A stretch of 64,000 nt of DNA from HGM04593 sp045591315 (GCA_045591315.1 JAZNSN010000081.1:1-64000), one strand, 5' to 3'; shown: positions 17,273 to 27,299, counted from the stretch's first letter. Made by a program: numbers and translations. The notes: generated by a model from the letters alone, not told the origin.

Positions 17273-19573
17273 CTACCTTGTAATTTTTATCCCCACAAAG
17301 AATGTCCTTGGCTGTGTAGGGCCATAAAAGTAGCCCGAATCGCGGAACTCGCCCTTATCAAGGTCCTTCTGGAAGCTGTCGAAGATATTCTGTACACCGG
17401 CATTGACCTGCAGGTTTATATGGTCGCGCAGAATAAATGTATAGCCGGTCTTGAATGTGAGGTCAAAGAAATCGGGAGTCTTCTCCATGCGGTCATTCTT
17501 GATGTATCCTGCATAGTGAGGTACATTCATAGAGCCGGTATATGTACCGGAGAGCGAGAGATCGAGCCTCTTGAGCGGAGAAGATGTTATTGTAAAGTAT
17601 CCGTAGTAGTCGGGAGTACGCATCATACGCTTTGTCGTCAATTCAACGCCATCGACTTCGGTCCACGCTTCGGGTTCCTTGTAACGGCTCTTCTGTGCCG
17701 TGAAGCCCATTTGCAAAGAGAACTCTTTGCCGTGCGCTATCTTAGCATCGATATTCGCTCCATATACACGCGCGCCCTTTCCGTTACGGCGTTCCTTCAT
17801 GGCAAAACCATCGGCATTTACGCCAACGTCCTCAAGAATAAAGACATCGCTCAAATCGGTATAGAAACCTTCAACAAGAACATTCGCCTGCCAATGGCCG
17901 AAACTTGTAGTCCAGTCAATGGAGCCGCTGAAGCTGTTGGAACGCTCCTCCTTGAGGTTTTCGGCAAGCCTTATCTGCACGCCCTCACCGCCTACTGCCG
18001 TAACATGCAGATCCTCGTCATACGCCTGCGGAGCGCGGAAGCCTGTAGAGTAGGTCAGACGTGCCTGAAAATCCTTGCTCGGTTTGAAGAGCAGATTGAC
18101 ACGAGGACTGAATATCGGGTCATCGATAAGATTGTGCTTATCGACACGCGCACCTACAAGCAGTGTAAAAAGACGCATTTCCCACTCGTTCTGGATAAAC
18201 GCACTGGCAATGCGGACATTCTGCTTCATATCGCGTTTATAGCCAGTCATCATGTCATGCAGCTTGTTCTCCTGATACTCCAGACCGCCGGTAAACGTAG
18301 CCGGAGAGAAAAGGAACTTCTTGATGCGGCCTGTATATGTCGCACCGCCGACCCAAGTTAGGTCATCGGTCTTTCCGTACGCATTAGGGTCGCGCTGCGC
18401 ACCGTAATAGCTGTCACGGTCGATATGCTGCAACGATGCATAGAACGACAGCTTGTTCTTGTAGCCGTTCCAGCCCAAGTCGTAGGATATTCCTCCGCTG
18501 TTTATAACATGCTTTGTCTGCTCTGTGATATCGCTCTCATGCGGTTCCATATCGAACTTGTTGCCTCCACGACGCAACTCGTTTGTAGTATGGTACTCCA
18601 AACTTAGGCGGCTGGTATGGGTGGGGCGATAATATGTACGCAAACCGAAAGTATTTATGTTTATCTTGCCAAGCTCAGAGAAACCGTCGCCGTCATGGTC
18701 GTACGGATTGCGGTTACGGTAATTGGCATAAAGAGCTATTCCGTATGAATTGTCCTTTGATACCAACGAGGCGTTTGCACCCAGGCTCTGTTCCCATGAA
18801 TCACCGCCGTAACATGCCAGATTGCTGTTTATACTGAAGGAATCGCTCGTAGGGTCCTTGGTAATGATATTCACCGTGCCTCCTACCGCATTGGCACCGA
18901 ACAGCGCAGAGCCGCCGCCACGCACAACCTCTACACGCTCAATCATATTTACAGGTATCTGTTCAAGACCATAGACACCACTCAATGCACTCACTACCGG
19001 ACGGCTGTTTATAAGCACTTGCGAATAAGGGCCTTCAAGTCCGTTTATGCGTACCTGCGGAAAACCGCAGTTCTGGCAGTTGTTCTCTACACGCAGACCT
19101 GTAACATAGTTGAGGCTCTTTGCCAAATCGAGCGAGTTGACAGCCTCAAAAAGTTTCATAGAGGCAACAGACACTACAACAGGAGCATCCTTTCGGCTTA
19201 TCTCGTTACGGTTGGCCGAAACTACGACCTCGTCTATGGCAACACCCTCAACCTTCAGTTTGAAATGCACGACCGAAACATAGTCCTTGTTCACAACAAC
19301 CTCTTTCGTAGAGGTCTCATATCCAACCATGCTTACGCGAAGAGTGTATTTTCCGGGACGCATGTTGCGGAACTCGAACTGGCCGCTCTCGTTGCTCATC
19401 GTACCTTCACCTGTTTCAACGATGAGCACTGTCGCAAACGCGATATTATCCTCCGTGCCATCCTCAATCACATGACCCGAAATCATATTCCCTTCCTTAA
19501 TGGCAGGAACATTCTCTGCCTGCAGGGCCATACCAAACAGCAGAAACATAAAAATAAATAATGTCCTTTTCAT
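17273..19573 (-). CDS. TonB-dependent outer-membrane receptor
   Basis: 766 aa. Signal peptide (about 1-19), carboxypeptidase-regulatory-like domain (about 30-115, ISGHVIEDGTEDNIAFATV), plug (about 125-240) and a 22-strand-type barrel ending in an aromatic, QPRTFFVGIKITR. The plug carries NNCQNCGFPQVRINGLEGPY, a twin-Cys sequence known in a Bacteroidetes group usually annotated as siderophore or colicin receptors. It lacks a SusD partner, so it is not a glycan-utilisation pair. The substrate (metal complex, haem or cobalamin) cannot be decided. It is a single-gene unit; a TAACTTTG -7 box lies at 19632-19625 on the minus strand. Confidence 0.93.
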   Translation of the reverse strand: MKRTLFIFMFLLFGMALQAENVPAIKEGNMISGHVIEDGTEDNIAFATVLIVETGEGTMSNESGQFEFRNMRPGKYTLRVSMVGYETSTKEVVVNKDYVSVVHFKLKVEGVAIDEVVVSANRNEISRKDAPVVVSVASMKLFEAVNSLDLAKSLNYVTGLRVENNCQNCGFPQVRINGLEGPYSQVLINSRPVVSALSGVYGLEQIPVNMIERVEVVRGGGSALFGANAVGGTVNIITKDPTSDSFSINSNLACYGGDSWEQSLGANASLVSKDNSYGIALYANYRNRNPYDHDGDGFSELGKININTFGLRTYYRPTHTSRLSLEYHTTNELRRGGNKFDMEPHESDITEQTKHVINSGGISYDLGWNGYKNKLSFYASLQHIDRDSYYGAQRDPNAYGKTDDLTWVGGATYTGRIKKFLFSPATFTGGLEYQENKLHDMMTGYKRDMKQNVRIASAFIQNEWEMRLFTLLVGARVDKHNLIDDPIFSPRVNLLFKPSKDFQARLTYSTGFRAPQAYDEDLHVTAVGGEGVQIRLAENLKEERSNSFSGSIDWTTSFGHWQANVLVEGFYTDLSDVFILEDVGVNADGFAMKERRNGKGARVYGANIDAKIAHGKEFSLQMGFTAQKSRYKEPEAWTEVDGVELTTKRMMRTPDYYGYFTITSSPLKRLDLSLSGTYTGSMNVPHYAGYIKNDRMEKTPDFFDLTFKTGYTFILRDHINLQVNAGVQNIFDSFQKDLDKGEFRDSGYFYGPTQPRTFFVGIKITR

Positions 19574-19624
19574 ATATAGTTCTTTTATTGACCAATATAT
19601 GGAATCCTATTTTGGTTCCGGATG

Positions 19625-19632
19625 CAAAGTTA
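19625..19632 (-). promoter_or_regulatory. -7 box of the TonB receptor gene
   Basis: Minus strand TAACTTTG matches TAnnTTTG; a weak -33 box TTTC lies 19 bases upstream (19655-19652). The leader is about 40 bases. No Fur-like palindrome was seen. Confidence 0.45.
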
Positions 19633-19759
19633 CCCTGCAGCGCACACATAGGAAATCACAAATTATTGCTAAAAACAGCATAACACATAGTCGTTTTAAA
19701 TAAAATTAAATGTAAAACTTAACCATATACAGCATTTTTTACAAAAAGCGAGCGATTTA

Positions 19760-19791
19760 TTTGTACACAAGAACTTTTTAGTCTATTTTCG
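19760..19791 (+). promoter_or_regulatory. Promoter of the C10 peptidase gene
   Basis: TTTG (19760-19763), 20 bases, TATTTTCG (19784-19791), 28 bases before the ATG. Confidence 0.6.
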
Positions 19792-19819
19792 CGCAATAAC
19801 TTTACAAAAACAACTTTTT

Positions 19820-22708
19820 ATGAAAAGAACGTTTACTTTTATATCTCTTCTGGTCATTGCATCAGCAAGCCTGCTAGCAGGTCCAATAGACCCGAAGAAG
19901 GCGCTTGAGATAGCAAGTTCATTCTGGAGCAACAATGCCAGACTGCGACAGGATGTCCAGCTAAAACTCGTACCGGCAGACAAGGCTTCTAAGGCCCAGT
20001 CACGTTTTGAAGTGCAGGCCAAGGATGCACAATACTACATATTCAACAGCAATGACAACAATGGTTTTGTCATTGTTTCGGGAGATGACCTTCTGACTCC
20101 GGTCATCGGCTATTCCGACAGAGGCAACTCCAGCGAGATGCCTCCAGCACTTGCCGAATGGCTTGCCGAATATAGCAGCTATGTTGACGAAGTGCGTGCA
20201 GGTACAGCTGAACCGATATTGCGAAACGCCACGGCAGCCGGCACAAGAATCGAGCCGATGCTCGGCACAAGCTGGAACCAGAGCGCCCCTTACAACAACT
20301 ACTGCCCTACTATCAGCGGTTCAAAGGCGCCTACAGGCTGTACCGCTACAGCTATGGCCCAGATAATGAAGTTCCACGAATGGCCAGCAAGCCCAACCAA
20401 GGACATATCATGGACCAACAACTTGACCGGCAAGACAGAAACCATCGCTATCTCAAAACATATTTATGCTTGGGATAAAATGCTGCCGCACTACCGCAAT
20501 GGCTACACAAGCGAACAGGCTGATGCTGTTGCGCAGCTGATGGTTGACGTAGGCAAGGCCATAAGAAGCAATTATGCCCTTACAGGAACCGGCAGTTCGG
20601 ACATATTTGCATCAAATGCATTGGTAAAGGTATTCGACTATTCTCCGGAGATATTCATCGCCAACAGAAACGAATATACTTATGACGAATTCATCAAGAT
20701 AATAAGAGACAACCTTTCAGCAAGACAACCGCTTCTTCATTGCGGCCAGGGCCAGTCGTATGCAGCCGGCCATGCATTTGTATGTGACGGTATTGACGAG
20801 AACAACCTTCTGCACATCGATTGGGGGTGGGACGGTGCATATAACGGATATTTCGATATTGGCTCTATGTCTCCCGGTGGAACAGGCATTGGCGGCGGAC
20901 AGGACCGCTACAATGTAGGACAATCTATCATTGCGAACATAAGGCCACGTGCAACCGACGAGAGCGACAGGAACGGAGACCCCACAATCTTCACATATGA
21001 GATTGTTGATGACAATAACAAATATATTGAAGAGCATTCTTTGAATTTTACATCAGGAACAGCAAGCTTCAAGACCGTTGTAAGTTTCCTTAACTGGTCA
21101 CACTCTACATTGCAAATGAAATTCGGATACTGTATAAAGAATTCCGACGGGAGTGTAAAGAAGACCACAATGTTCTCCGAAAATATCTCCTTGGCATTCG
21201 AGAAAGCAACCGGATACTCCCTGGACATACCGGTAAGCAACAACCCCAACAACGACAATTACCTTAAGGCAGGAACATATACCGTTCATATATGCTACAC
21301 AGAAAATGGTGGGGACCCGGTTATCATGAGGGGTGAGAACAACAGCCTTACATTAGAGGTCAACTCTCTTGGTGCGAAGCTAAGCAAAACGCAGCCAAAG
21401 ATAAGAGTATCGGATTTCGTCTTCAGAGATGCGCCAGAATACCAGAATGAGAAGATGAAGTTTGATGTTGCGTTCAGGAATGACAACACCAACAATGCTA
21501 CAGTAATAATTGTTCCTATCATAAACAAGATAAGCAACAATACCGTTGTAAGAAGAGATACTTTGCATACGAATTCCGCTCTTATAAACGTATTGGACAA
21601 TACGGATTTCATCGCAACATACAGTATCGATGGCGGATTTCCCGGCAGCGGAGACTACTATGTGTCATTTGCATATGACTTGAGGAACTCTTACACAAAC
21701 CACGATACAACTGTTGAAAAAAAGAAACTCAAGAGCATTTCGGGACAAAGCCAGACATTCACGATAAGTCCATTGCCCGATGGAGCTATCCCGACATTGT
21801 CATCAGTTTCAGTGACAGCATCAACCGTCGGCAAGACATTAAGGATTATAGCAAATGTATCGAACGAATCGGTTACCAACACGGCCTATTCAGGCACACT
21901 TGGCCTGTTTGCCGAGAAAGACGGCAATGCCATATTGTTGGAATCGGGAACAGTTGAGGGCCTCAAGCAAGGCGGAACCGTCCAGATTCAGTTCAACTCA
22001 ACAGACTATGTACCCGTGATTGGCGCCGGCACATACGCAACGTATGTATGCGAACTTGTAAACGACGAATGGACAAAGCTAAAGCAGAACTCCCAGTACG
22101 GTTTCACTCTAAAGGAAGCGACAAACAGCGTATTGTATGCCGACAGCAAATATGTAGTTGACAATGACAATGTCGTAGTACAGGGTGACAGCGCTGATGT
22201 CATTGCAAGAATCGGATGCGAGAACATAGACTTCGACGGTTATTTGAGAGTAAATGTTATCAATGGCCTGACAATGGTACTGAGAAGTGACTATATCCCT
22301 GCTTCAATAAAAGCAGGAGAGGTTCGTGATTTCAATCTCAGAAGCATGTGCGGAACATCTGCACCTCTTGCACAATGGAAGCTTGCGATAAAGTACTACG
22401 ACAAGAACAAGAGAGAAATCGGACCTGTATCGGGCAATGCCATAACATATCCAGAGAACGGTTATTTCTGGGTAGCTGATAAAACTGCTATCGACGATGT
22501 ACACGACAACGGCATAGATGTAGGCACAAACGGCAACAACATCGTAGTGTCAGGTGCCGAAAATGCCGAAATCACGATATACAGTGTAGATGGCAAGGAG
22601 ATTTACAATGGCAGAGAGCATACCGTGGCTGTCGAGAGAGGAATGTACATCATTGCTGTACAGACACCGGGCGACAAGCCATATACGACAAAAGTCTTTG
22701 TAAAGTAA
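19820..22708 (+). CDS. Secreted C10 cysteine peptidase (streptopain/SpeB family) with T9SS sorting tail
   Basis: 962 aa. Signal peptide (1-20), Spi-type propeptide (about 22-130), then the C10 catalytic domain (about 140-370). The nucleophile Cys174 lies in GSKAPTGCTATAMAQIMKFH and His318 in YAAGHAFVCDGI, followed by HIDWGWDGAYNGYF, all as in streptopain and interpain. Residues about 375-880 are beta-sandwich modules. The C-terminus (about 885-962, ITIYSVDGKEIYNG ... GMYIIAVQT ... KVFVK) fits a type A T9SS sorting domain, so the enzyme should be exported by T9SS and anchored or released outside. Activity probably needs removal of the propeptide. Single-gene unit with clear promoter and terminator. 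Confidence 0.93.
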   Translation: MKRTFTFISLLVIASASLLAGPIDPKKALEIASSFWSNNARLRQDVQLKLVPADKASKAQSRFEVQAKDAQYYIFNSNDNNGFVIVSGDDLLTPVIGYSDRGNSSEMPPALAEWLAEYSSYVDEVRAGTAEPILRNATAAGTRIEPMLGTSWNQSAPYNNYCPTISGSKAPTGCTATAMAQIMKFHEWPASPTKDISWTNNLTGKTETIAISKHIYAWDKMLPHYRNGYTSEQADAVAQLMVDVGKAIRSNYALTGTGSSDIFASNALVKVFDYSPEIFIANRNEYTYDEFIKIIRDNLSARQPLLHCGQGQSYAAGHAFVCDGIDENNLLHIDWGWDGAYNGYFDIGSMSPGGTGIGGGQDRYNVGQSIIANIRPRATDESDRNGDPTIFTYEIVDDNNKYIEEHSLNFTSGTASFKTVVSFLNWSHSTLQMKFGYCIKNSDGSVKKTTMFSENISLAFEKATGYSLDIPVSNNPNNDNYLKAGTYTVHICYTENGGDPVIMRGENNSLTLEVNSLGAKLSKTQPKIRVSDFVFRDAPEYQNEKMKFDVAFRNDNTNNATVIIVPIINKISNNTVVRRDTLHTNSALINVLDNTDFIATYSIDGGFPGSGDYYVSFAYDLRNSYTNHDTTVEKKKLKSISGQSQTFTISPLPDGAIPTLSSVSVTASTVGKTLRIIANVSNESVTNTAYSGTLGLFAEKDGNAILLESGTVEGLKQGGTVQIQFNSTDYVPVIGAGTYATYVCELVNDEWTKLKQNSQYGFTLKEATNSVLYADSKYVVDNDNVVVQGDSADVIARIGCENIDFDGYLRVNVINGLTMVLRSDYIPASIKAGEVRDFNLRSMCGTSAPLAQWKLAIKYYDKNKREIGPVSGNAITYPENGYFWVADKTAIDDVHDNGIDVGTNGNNIVVSGAENAEITIYSVDGKEIYNGREHTVAVERGMYIIAVQTPGDKPYTTKVFVK

Positions 22709-22725
22709 GACAAGAAAAGAGAGAT

Positions 22726-22760
22726 GCAGGTGAGCAACCCGGTTGCTCACCTGCTTTTTT
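22726..22760 (+). terminator. Rho-independent terminator of the C10 peptidase gene
   Basis: GCAGGTGAGCAAC (22726-22738) pairs with GTTGCTCACCTGC (22742-22754), followed by six T. It is 18 bases after the stop. Confidence 0.9.
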
Positions 22761-22900
22761 ATTCGACAAGAAAGGATTGCCGTAAACAGCACTGCACCTG
22801 CAAACCCGACAATCCCTTTTATATATAGCAATTTCACTTTTCACCCGAAAAGGTTGCCGTTTTGAGCGAGTAGAGCTAACTTAGCGCAAAATTCATAGCA

Positions 22901-24259
22901 ATGAGAAGAATAATATCAGCAATCTTGCTTGTATCGTCTGTTGCATTCGCACACGCATGCGGCAGCACCGTTACCCAAAGCAAGGCAAAGAAGATTACAG
23001 ACTATTTCACCTGCACGCTTAATGGCGAGAATGCAGTATATAAGAACAACGGCAAGATTTCTGTAGCAGGAATCGATGCCGCACGCAAAGAGGTATGGAA
23101 CTGCTGGCGCAGTGCAGTGGAAAATTTCAAGGAAGAAAAACTTATAGAAGCATTCACGCATGAGGAGCCGCGTGATACCGGCTACTGGCGACTGCCCGAA
23201 GAACTCGAACCGGAAGCCGTTATGCCCTACTACTTCATCAAGAAAGGCGACAAGCCCGAAAAAGGCTACCCCCTGTTCCTTTACATGCACGGCTCCGGCG
23301 ACAAACGGAGCGAGTGGGAAAACGGCTTCAAGCTATGCCACAGCTATGACGATGCACCTTCTCTGCATTTCATTCCACAAATCCCGAATGGCTATGGCGA
23401 GCTGTACCGTTGGGCAATACAGAGCAAGCAATGGGCATGGGAAAAGCTTCTTCGTCTGGCATTCCTGAATGAGGATATAGACCCCAACAGAATATATTTC
23501 TACGGAATTTCGGAAGGCGGTTACGGCAGCCAGAGACTTGCTTCGTTCTATGCCGACTACCTTGCAGGAGCAGGACCTATGGCCGGTGGCGAACCGTTGA
23601 AGAATGCACCTATGGAGAACCTTGCGAACATCGCATTTGCATTGCGCACCGGTGAATATGACCACGGTTTCGCACGCAATGCCATGACATACAATGCAGG
23701 AGTTACACTGGACAGCCTCGCAAAAAGACACCCCGGACTTTACAACAGATTCATAGAGATAGTTCCGGGCATGGGGCATGGTATAAACTATGAGAAGACA
23801 ACACCGTGGCTGAAACAGTTCAGCCGCAATGCGAACCCCACATATTTCTATTGGGAGGACTACGACATGTACGGACGCCACCGCACAGGCTTCTACAACA
23901 TAAGGGTGAACGAGACCTCACGTACAAACGACGAAGAGCGCAGCTGCTATGAGGTGCAGTTCGACGGGAATACAATCAATGTTACAGTAAAGAACGTCAC
24001 CTACACCACTACAAAGGCTATATACAACATACCGATGCTCTTCTCCCGCAGCTATACCGATGCGGCAAAAGGCAACATAACAATATTCCTCAGCGAGAAG
24101 CTGATTGACTTTACAAAGCCTGTAAGGATTGTTGTGAACGGGAAAGAGGCATTCAACGGCAAAGTAAAGCCTACATTAAAGGCCATGGTGGAGAGCTGCG
24201 CCGAGTTCTTCGACCCGGAGAGAGTATTCCCGGCATCGGTGGATGTTGACATAAGATAA
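22901..24259 (+). CDS. Exported alpha/beta hydrolase (esterase/peptidase-like)
   Basis: 452 aa. A signal peptide covers about 1-19 (SSVAFAHAC; a lipoprotein is possible but the lipobox is poor). The hydrolase fold has an oxyanion motif LYMHGSGDK (~128-136), nucleophile elbow GISEGGYGS with Ser204, and His in GMGHGINYE (~residue 290). This resembles the esterase/feruloyl-esterase or prolyl-oligopeptidase-like families of Bacteroidetes. A C-terminal beta domain (about 340-452) follows. The substrate is unknown. It is the first gene of a unit that continues into recR after 10 bases. Confidence 0.82.
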   Translation: MRRIISAILLVSSVAFAHACGSTVTQSKAKKITDYFTCTLNGENAVYKNNGKISVAGIDAARKEVWNCWRSAVENFKEEKLIEAFTHEEPRDTGYWRLPEELEPEAVMPYYFIKKGDKPEKGYPLFLYMHGSGDKRSEWENGFKLCHSYDDAPSLHFIPQIPNGYGELYRWAIQSKQWAWEKLLRLAFLNEDIDPNRIYFYGISEGGYGSQRLASFYADYLAGAGPMAGGEPLKNAPMENLANIAFALRTGEYDHGFARNAMTYNAGVTLDSLAKRHPGLYNRFIEIVPGMGHGINYEKTTPWLKQFSRNANPTYFYWEDYDMYGRHRTGFYNIRVNETSRTNDEERSCYEVQFDGNTINVTVKNVTYTTTKAIYNIPMLFSRSYTDAAKGNITIFLSEKLIDFTKPVRIVVNGKEAFNGKVKPTLKAMVESCAEFFDPERVFPASVDVDIR

Positions 24260-24269
24260 TTGACAGGCA

Positions 24270-24890
24270 ATGAACCAGGAATACCCATCGACACTCCTCG
24301 AAAGGGCTGTAAAGGAATTCACGAAGCTCCCCGGCATAGGACGCAAGACAGCTACCCGTCTTGTGCTGCATCTGTTGCGCAAGAGCGAAGAGGAGGTAGA
24401 GAACTTCTCCAATGCCTTGACTACGCTAAGACGCGATGCAAAGTATTGCAAGGAGTGCCATAGCATTTCCGATACCGATATATGCCCAATCTGCGCCAAC
24501 CCTTTGCGCGACCATAGCATAATATGCGTGGTGGAGAATATCCAGGACGTAATGGCCGTCGAGAACACAATGCAATACCGAGGAGTGTATCATGTGCTGG
24601 GAGGCGTAATCTCCCCTATGGACGGAATATCGCCAAGCAGCCTCAACATCGACAGCCTTATCAAACGTGTGGCAGAGGGAGAGGTAAAGGAGGTTATCCT
24701 TGCTCTCAGTTCTACCATGGAGGGAGACACCACTAATTTCTACATATACCGCAAACTGCAGCAGTATGGCATAAAACTGTCGGTGATTGCACGCGGAATC
24801 TCAATTGGAGACGAACTTGAATATGCCGATGAGGTAACGCTCGGCAGTTCAATAATAAACAGAACGCCTTTTACAGGCAAAACAATATGA
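24270..24890 (+). CDS. recR: Recombination protein RecR
   Basis: 206 aa. Helix-hairpin-helix LPGIGRKTATRLVLHLL near residue 20, a four-Cys zinc motif CKEC..CPIC (about residues 58-73), and a Toprim domain (about 80-175) with VVENIQDVMAVE. With RecF and RecO it loads RecA on gapped DNA. The start used, MNQEYPSTLLERAVKEF, matches the family. Its stop overlaps the ATG of the next gene (ATGA at 24887-24890). Confidence 0.96.
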   Translation: MNQEYPSTLLERAVKEFTKLPGIGRKTATRLVLHLLRKSEEEVENFSNALTTLRRDAKYCKECHSISDTDICPICANPLRDHSIICVVENIQDVMAVENTMQYRGVYHVLGGVISPMDGISPSSLNIDSLIKRVAEGEVKEVILALSSTMEGDTTNFYIYRKLQQYGIKLSVIARGISIGDELEYADEVTLGSSIINRTPFTGKTI

Positions 24891-25336
24891 TAATGCAGAC
24901 AGAAAAGACAATCAGATCGCTAAGATTCAACTACTACACAGCATTCCTTGCTACATTGGCCATAATAGTGGCATTCGAGGGAGGCTTCCTGCACAAGGGA
25001 GCTCTCGCAGCCATACTGTCGGCCGATGACATATACCTGCTTGAGGTTACATCGGTGATGATTACGATAGCACTCATTCCCATTGCGCTCAAGAGTTTCA
25101 CACGCTCGATGAAGAGAGCTGCAGGCATGGGAAAGGCAAAGCTGCTGAAAACATTCGGCAAGATGAGCATTGTGCGCATATCCCTGCTTTTCGCGGTGAT
25201 TGTAGTGAATGCTTTCATATATTACGGGCTCAACTACACCGGCGCACTCTATTGCGGACTTTTCGGCTACTGCGCCCTTATATACAGCTACCCCACTGCA
25301 AATACATTAAAGAGCTTCACAGACAGCAACGAATGA
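24887..25336 (+). CDS. Four-helix membrane protein, function unknown
   Basis: 149 aa with four hydrophobic segments at about residues 16-34, 48-66, 90-110 and 115-132, separated by a basic cytoplasmic-type loop SFTRSMKRAAGMGKAKLLK. No motif identifies a function. The ATG overlaps the recR stop, so translation is coupled; the next ATG (M3) is an alternative. The 13-base gap to the glycosyltransferase supports a role in the same unit. Proteins of this layout follow recR in other Bacteroidales as far as I recall, but I cannot name the family. Confidence 0.8.
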   Translation: MIMQTEKTIRSLRFNYYTAFLATLAIIVAFEGGFLHKGALAAILSADDIYLLEVTSVMITIALIPIALKSFTRSMKRAAGMGKAKLLKTFGKMSIVRISLLFAVIVVNAFIYYGLNYTGALYCGLFGYCALIYSYPTANTLKSFTDSNE

Positions 25337-25349
25337 GAAGCAGAAAAGA

Positions 25350-26561
25350 ATGAAACTGTCGGTTGTAATAGTAAACTACAAGGTTAAGTACTTTCTTGAG
25401 CAGTGCCTCATTTCGGTACAGAGAGCCGCACGCAAGGTGACGGCCGAGACCATTGTGGTTGACAACGCTTCGGGAGACGGCTCGGTAGAGTACCTCAAGG
25501 AGCGGTTCCCCGACGTCACATTCATTGCAAGCGACAAGAACCTCGGCTTTGCCCGTGCTAACAACATTGCGATAAGGAAGAGCAAGGGAGAATACGTCTT
25601 GCTCCTGAACCCCGACACAATAGTAGCCGAAGATACATTCATTGAGTTCGTTGAGTTCATGGAGAGCCACCCCGATGCCGGCGGCTGCGGAGCATACATG
25701 CTGCGGACGGATGGCTCCTTCGCTCTGGAATCGCGCCGAGGACTGCCCACACCGTTCGTATCGTTCTGCAAGATGTCGGGCCTCACAAGCCTGTTTCCTA
25801 AGTCACGCTTATTCGGACGTTACTACATGCGCTATCTCAACGAGCACGAAGCAAGCGAGATAGAGGTGATATCGGGTGCATACATGTTCCTGCGACGCGA
25901 CGCGCTCGACAAGGCAGGGCTGTTAGATGAGGACTTCTTCATGTACGGAGAGGATATCGACCTGTCATACAGAATACTCAAGAGCGGATACCGCAACTAC
26001 TTCGTTCCATCGCCCATACTCCACTACAAGGGGGAGAGCACCGAGAAGAGCTCATACCGGTATGTACATACATTCTACCAGGCGATGCACCTCTTCTTCA
26101 AGAAGCACTATTCACACTACTCTTTCCTTGCTAGCATACCTGTAAGCATTGCAATATGGTCAAGAGCCGTGCTTGCATTCATCGGCAACCAGTTCCGCCA
26201 CCGCAAGAGCATAGTGAACAGCACACCGCAGCTGAACTGCATTGTAATAGGAGAGAAGGAGAGCAACAACGCCATGAAGAAGATACTTGCCGGCAACTAC
26301 GGCAAGGGAGAGCATCTTTATATCGAAGGCAACAGCACATCGTTGCCGATGGGGCACCTCGCATACGTAACAGATATCTCAAGGTACAACACCGTAGTGT
26401 ATGACACCGATGCATACAGCTACAAAGAGATATTCCGTCTTTTACAGGCGACACCAGGCAACAGGCTCAAACTGGGCACATATTCAGCAAGGACAAAGGT
26501 ATTCATCACCGAGAACAGAACGATAACAGACGACAGCGACAATGGAAAAAAGCTGGCTTAA
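25350..26561 (+). CDS. Family 2 glycosyltransferase (rhamnosyltransferase-like)
   Basis: 403 aa. The GT2 domain (about 1-260) has the nucleotide-sugar start LSVVIVNYKVKYFLEQCL, VVDNASGDGSVEYL, a metal-binding site in LLLNPDT and the acceptor loop LDEDFFMYGEDIDLSYRI, typical of the WbbL-like group that adds sugars to lipid-linked glycans. One hydrophobic segment (about 255-280) is followed by a C-terminal domain of about 120 aa with a Rossmann-like pattern (LNCIVIGEKESNNAMKKIL). The last 20 bases overlap the GNAT gene. Substrate unknown. Confidence 0.9.
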   Translation: MKLSVVIVNYKVKYFLEQCLISVQRAARKVTAETIVVDNASGDGSVEYLKERFPDVTFIASDKNLGFARANNIAIRKSKGEYVLLLNPDTIVAEDTFIEFVEFMESHPDAGGCGAYMLRTDGSFALESRRGLPTPFVSFCKMSGLTSLFPKSRLFGRYYMRYLNEHEASEIEVISGAYMFLRRDALDKAGLLDEDFFMYGEDIDLSYRILKSGYRNYFVPSPILHYKGESTEKSSYRYVHTFYQAMHLFFKKHYSHYSFLASIPVSIAIWSRAVLAFIGNQFRHRKSIVNSTPQLNCIVIGEKESNNAMKKILAGNYGKGEHLYIEGNSTSLPMGHLAYVTDISRYNTVVYDTDAYSYKEIFRLLQATPGNRLKLGTYSARTKVFITENRTITDDSDNGKKLA

Positions 26562-27066
26562 AGACGAAAAAATAACATTGCGCGCACCGGAACCGGAAGA
26601 CCTGGAACTGATGTATGCAATGGAAAACGACACCTCTATGTGGTGCGCTGGGAACGCCACACTGCCCTACTCGCGCTATACCTTAAGAGCCTACCTCGAA
26701 CAGAGCAGGCAGGACCTCCTGAGCGAACGTCAGGCACGCTTTGTCATAGAGACGGAGAGCGGCCCGGCAGGAATGATTGACCTTGCCGACTACGACCCGT
26801 TGAACAGCCGTGCCGAAGTGTGCATAGGTATCCTGGGCTGCTACAGAGGAAAAGGAATTGCTGCACGCGCATTGCAGCTGTTGTGCCAGTATGCCACGGG
26901 GCGGCTGCATCTTCACCAGCTCTACGCATATATCCCGACATGGAACAGCAACAGCATAAGAGTATTTGAAAAAGCCGGCTTCAACGAACACTCCACGCTC
27001 AAGGATTGGATAAGGAGCGAAGAAGGATACTCCGATGCAATACTCATGCAAAAAGTGAACAAATAG
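26542..27066 (+). CDS. GNAT family N-acetyltransferase (RimJ/RimL-like)
   Basis: 174 aa. GNAT fold with start KITLRAPEPEDLELMYAME, acetyl-CoA loop ILGCYRGKGIAARALQLLCQYA (Q/R-x-x-G-x-G/A variant) and C-terminal NSNSIRVFEKAGFNEHSTLKDW. The RimJ/RimL type acetylates alpha-amino groups or small amines; the acceptor is unknown. It overlaps the glycosyltransferase by 20 bases and is the last gene of the 22901-27066 unit. Confidence 0.92.
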   Translation: MEKSWLKDEKITLRAPEPEDLELMYAMENDTSMWCAGNATLPYSRYTLRAYLEQSRQDLLSERQARFVIETESGPAGMIDLADYDPLNSRAEVCIGILGCYRGKGIAARALQLLCQYATGRLHLHQLYAYIPTWNSNSIRVFEKAGFNEHSTLKDWIRSEEGYSDAILMQKVNK

Positions 27067-27126
27067 CATAATCGGAACCTAAAAAGCAAAAAAAACGCGC
27101 TTCACAGTAAAAAAACTTGCAAAACG

Positions 27127-27157
27127 CTTGCAGATTCAAAAAAAAGCCCTACCTTTG
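27127..27157 (+). promoter_or_regulatory. Promoter of tRNA-Asp
   Basis: CTTG (27127-27130), 19 bases, TACCTTTG (27150-27157), 37 bases before the tRNA. The -7 box is identical to that of tRNA-Cys. Confidence 0.7.
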
Positions 27158-27194
27158 CACTCGCTTTGAGACACAAACAAAGCAAAAACATATT

Positions 27195-27268
27195 GGTGCG
27201 TTAGTTCAGTTGGTTAGAATATCTGCCTGTCACGCAGGGGGTCACGGGTTCGAGTCCCGTACGCACCG
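27195..27268 (+). tRNA. tRNA-Asp (GTC)
   Basis: 74 bases. Acceptor stem GGTGCGT/ACGCACC with G73. Anticodon loop CTGTCAC gives GTC. The sequence from the D-arm to the anticodon arm is very close to E. coli tRNA-Asp. CCA is not encoded. Its 3' end is repeated at 27362-27382 and, with one mismatch, at 28972-28988, marking it as an integration site. Confidence 0.96.
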
Positions 27269-27269
27269 C

Positions 27270-27299
27270 AAGAAGAAACCTTACGGTTTCTTCTTTTTT
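27270..27299 (+). terminator. Terminator directly after tRNA-Asp
   Basis: AAGAAGAAACC (27270-27280), loop TTAC, GGTTTCTTCTT (27285-27295), then T run. This terminator differs from the two GAAA-loop terminators that follow the tRNA-end copies downstream. Confidence 0.85.

Noticed and set aside
17420..18361. 313-aa plus-strand ORF opposite the TonB receptor
   Set aside because: Shadow frame; the minus-strand receptor is complete and has all family features.
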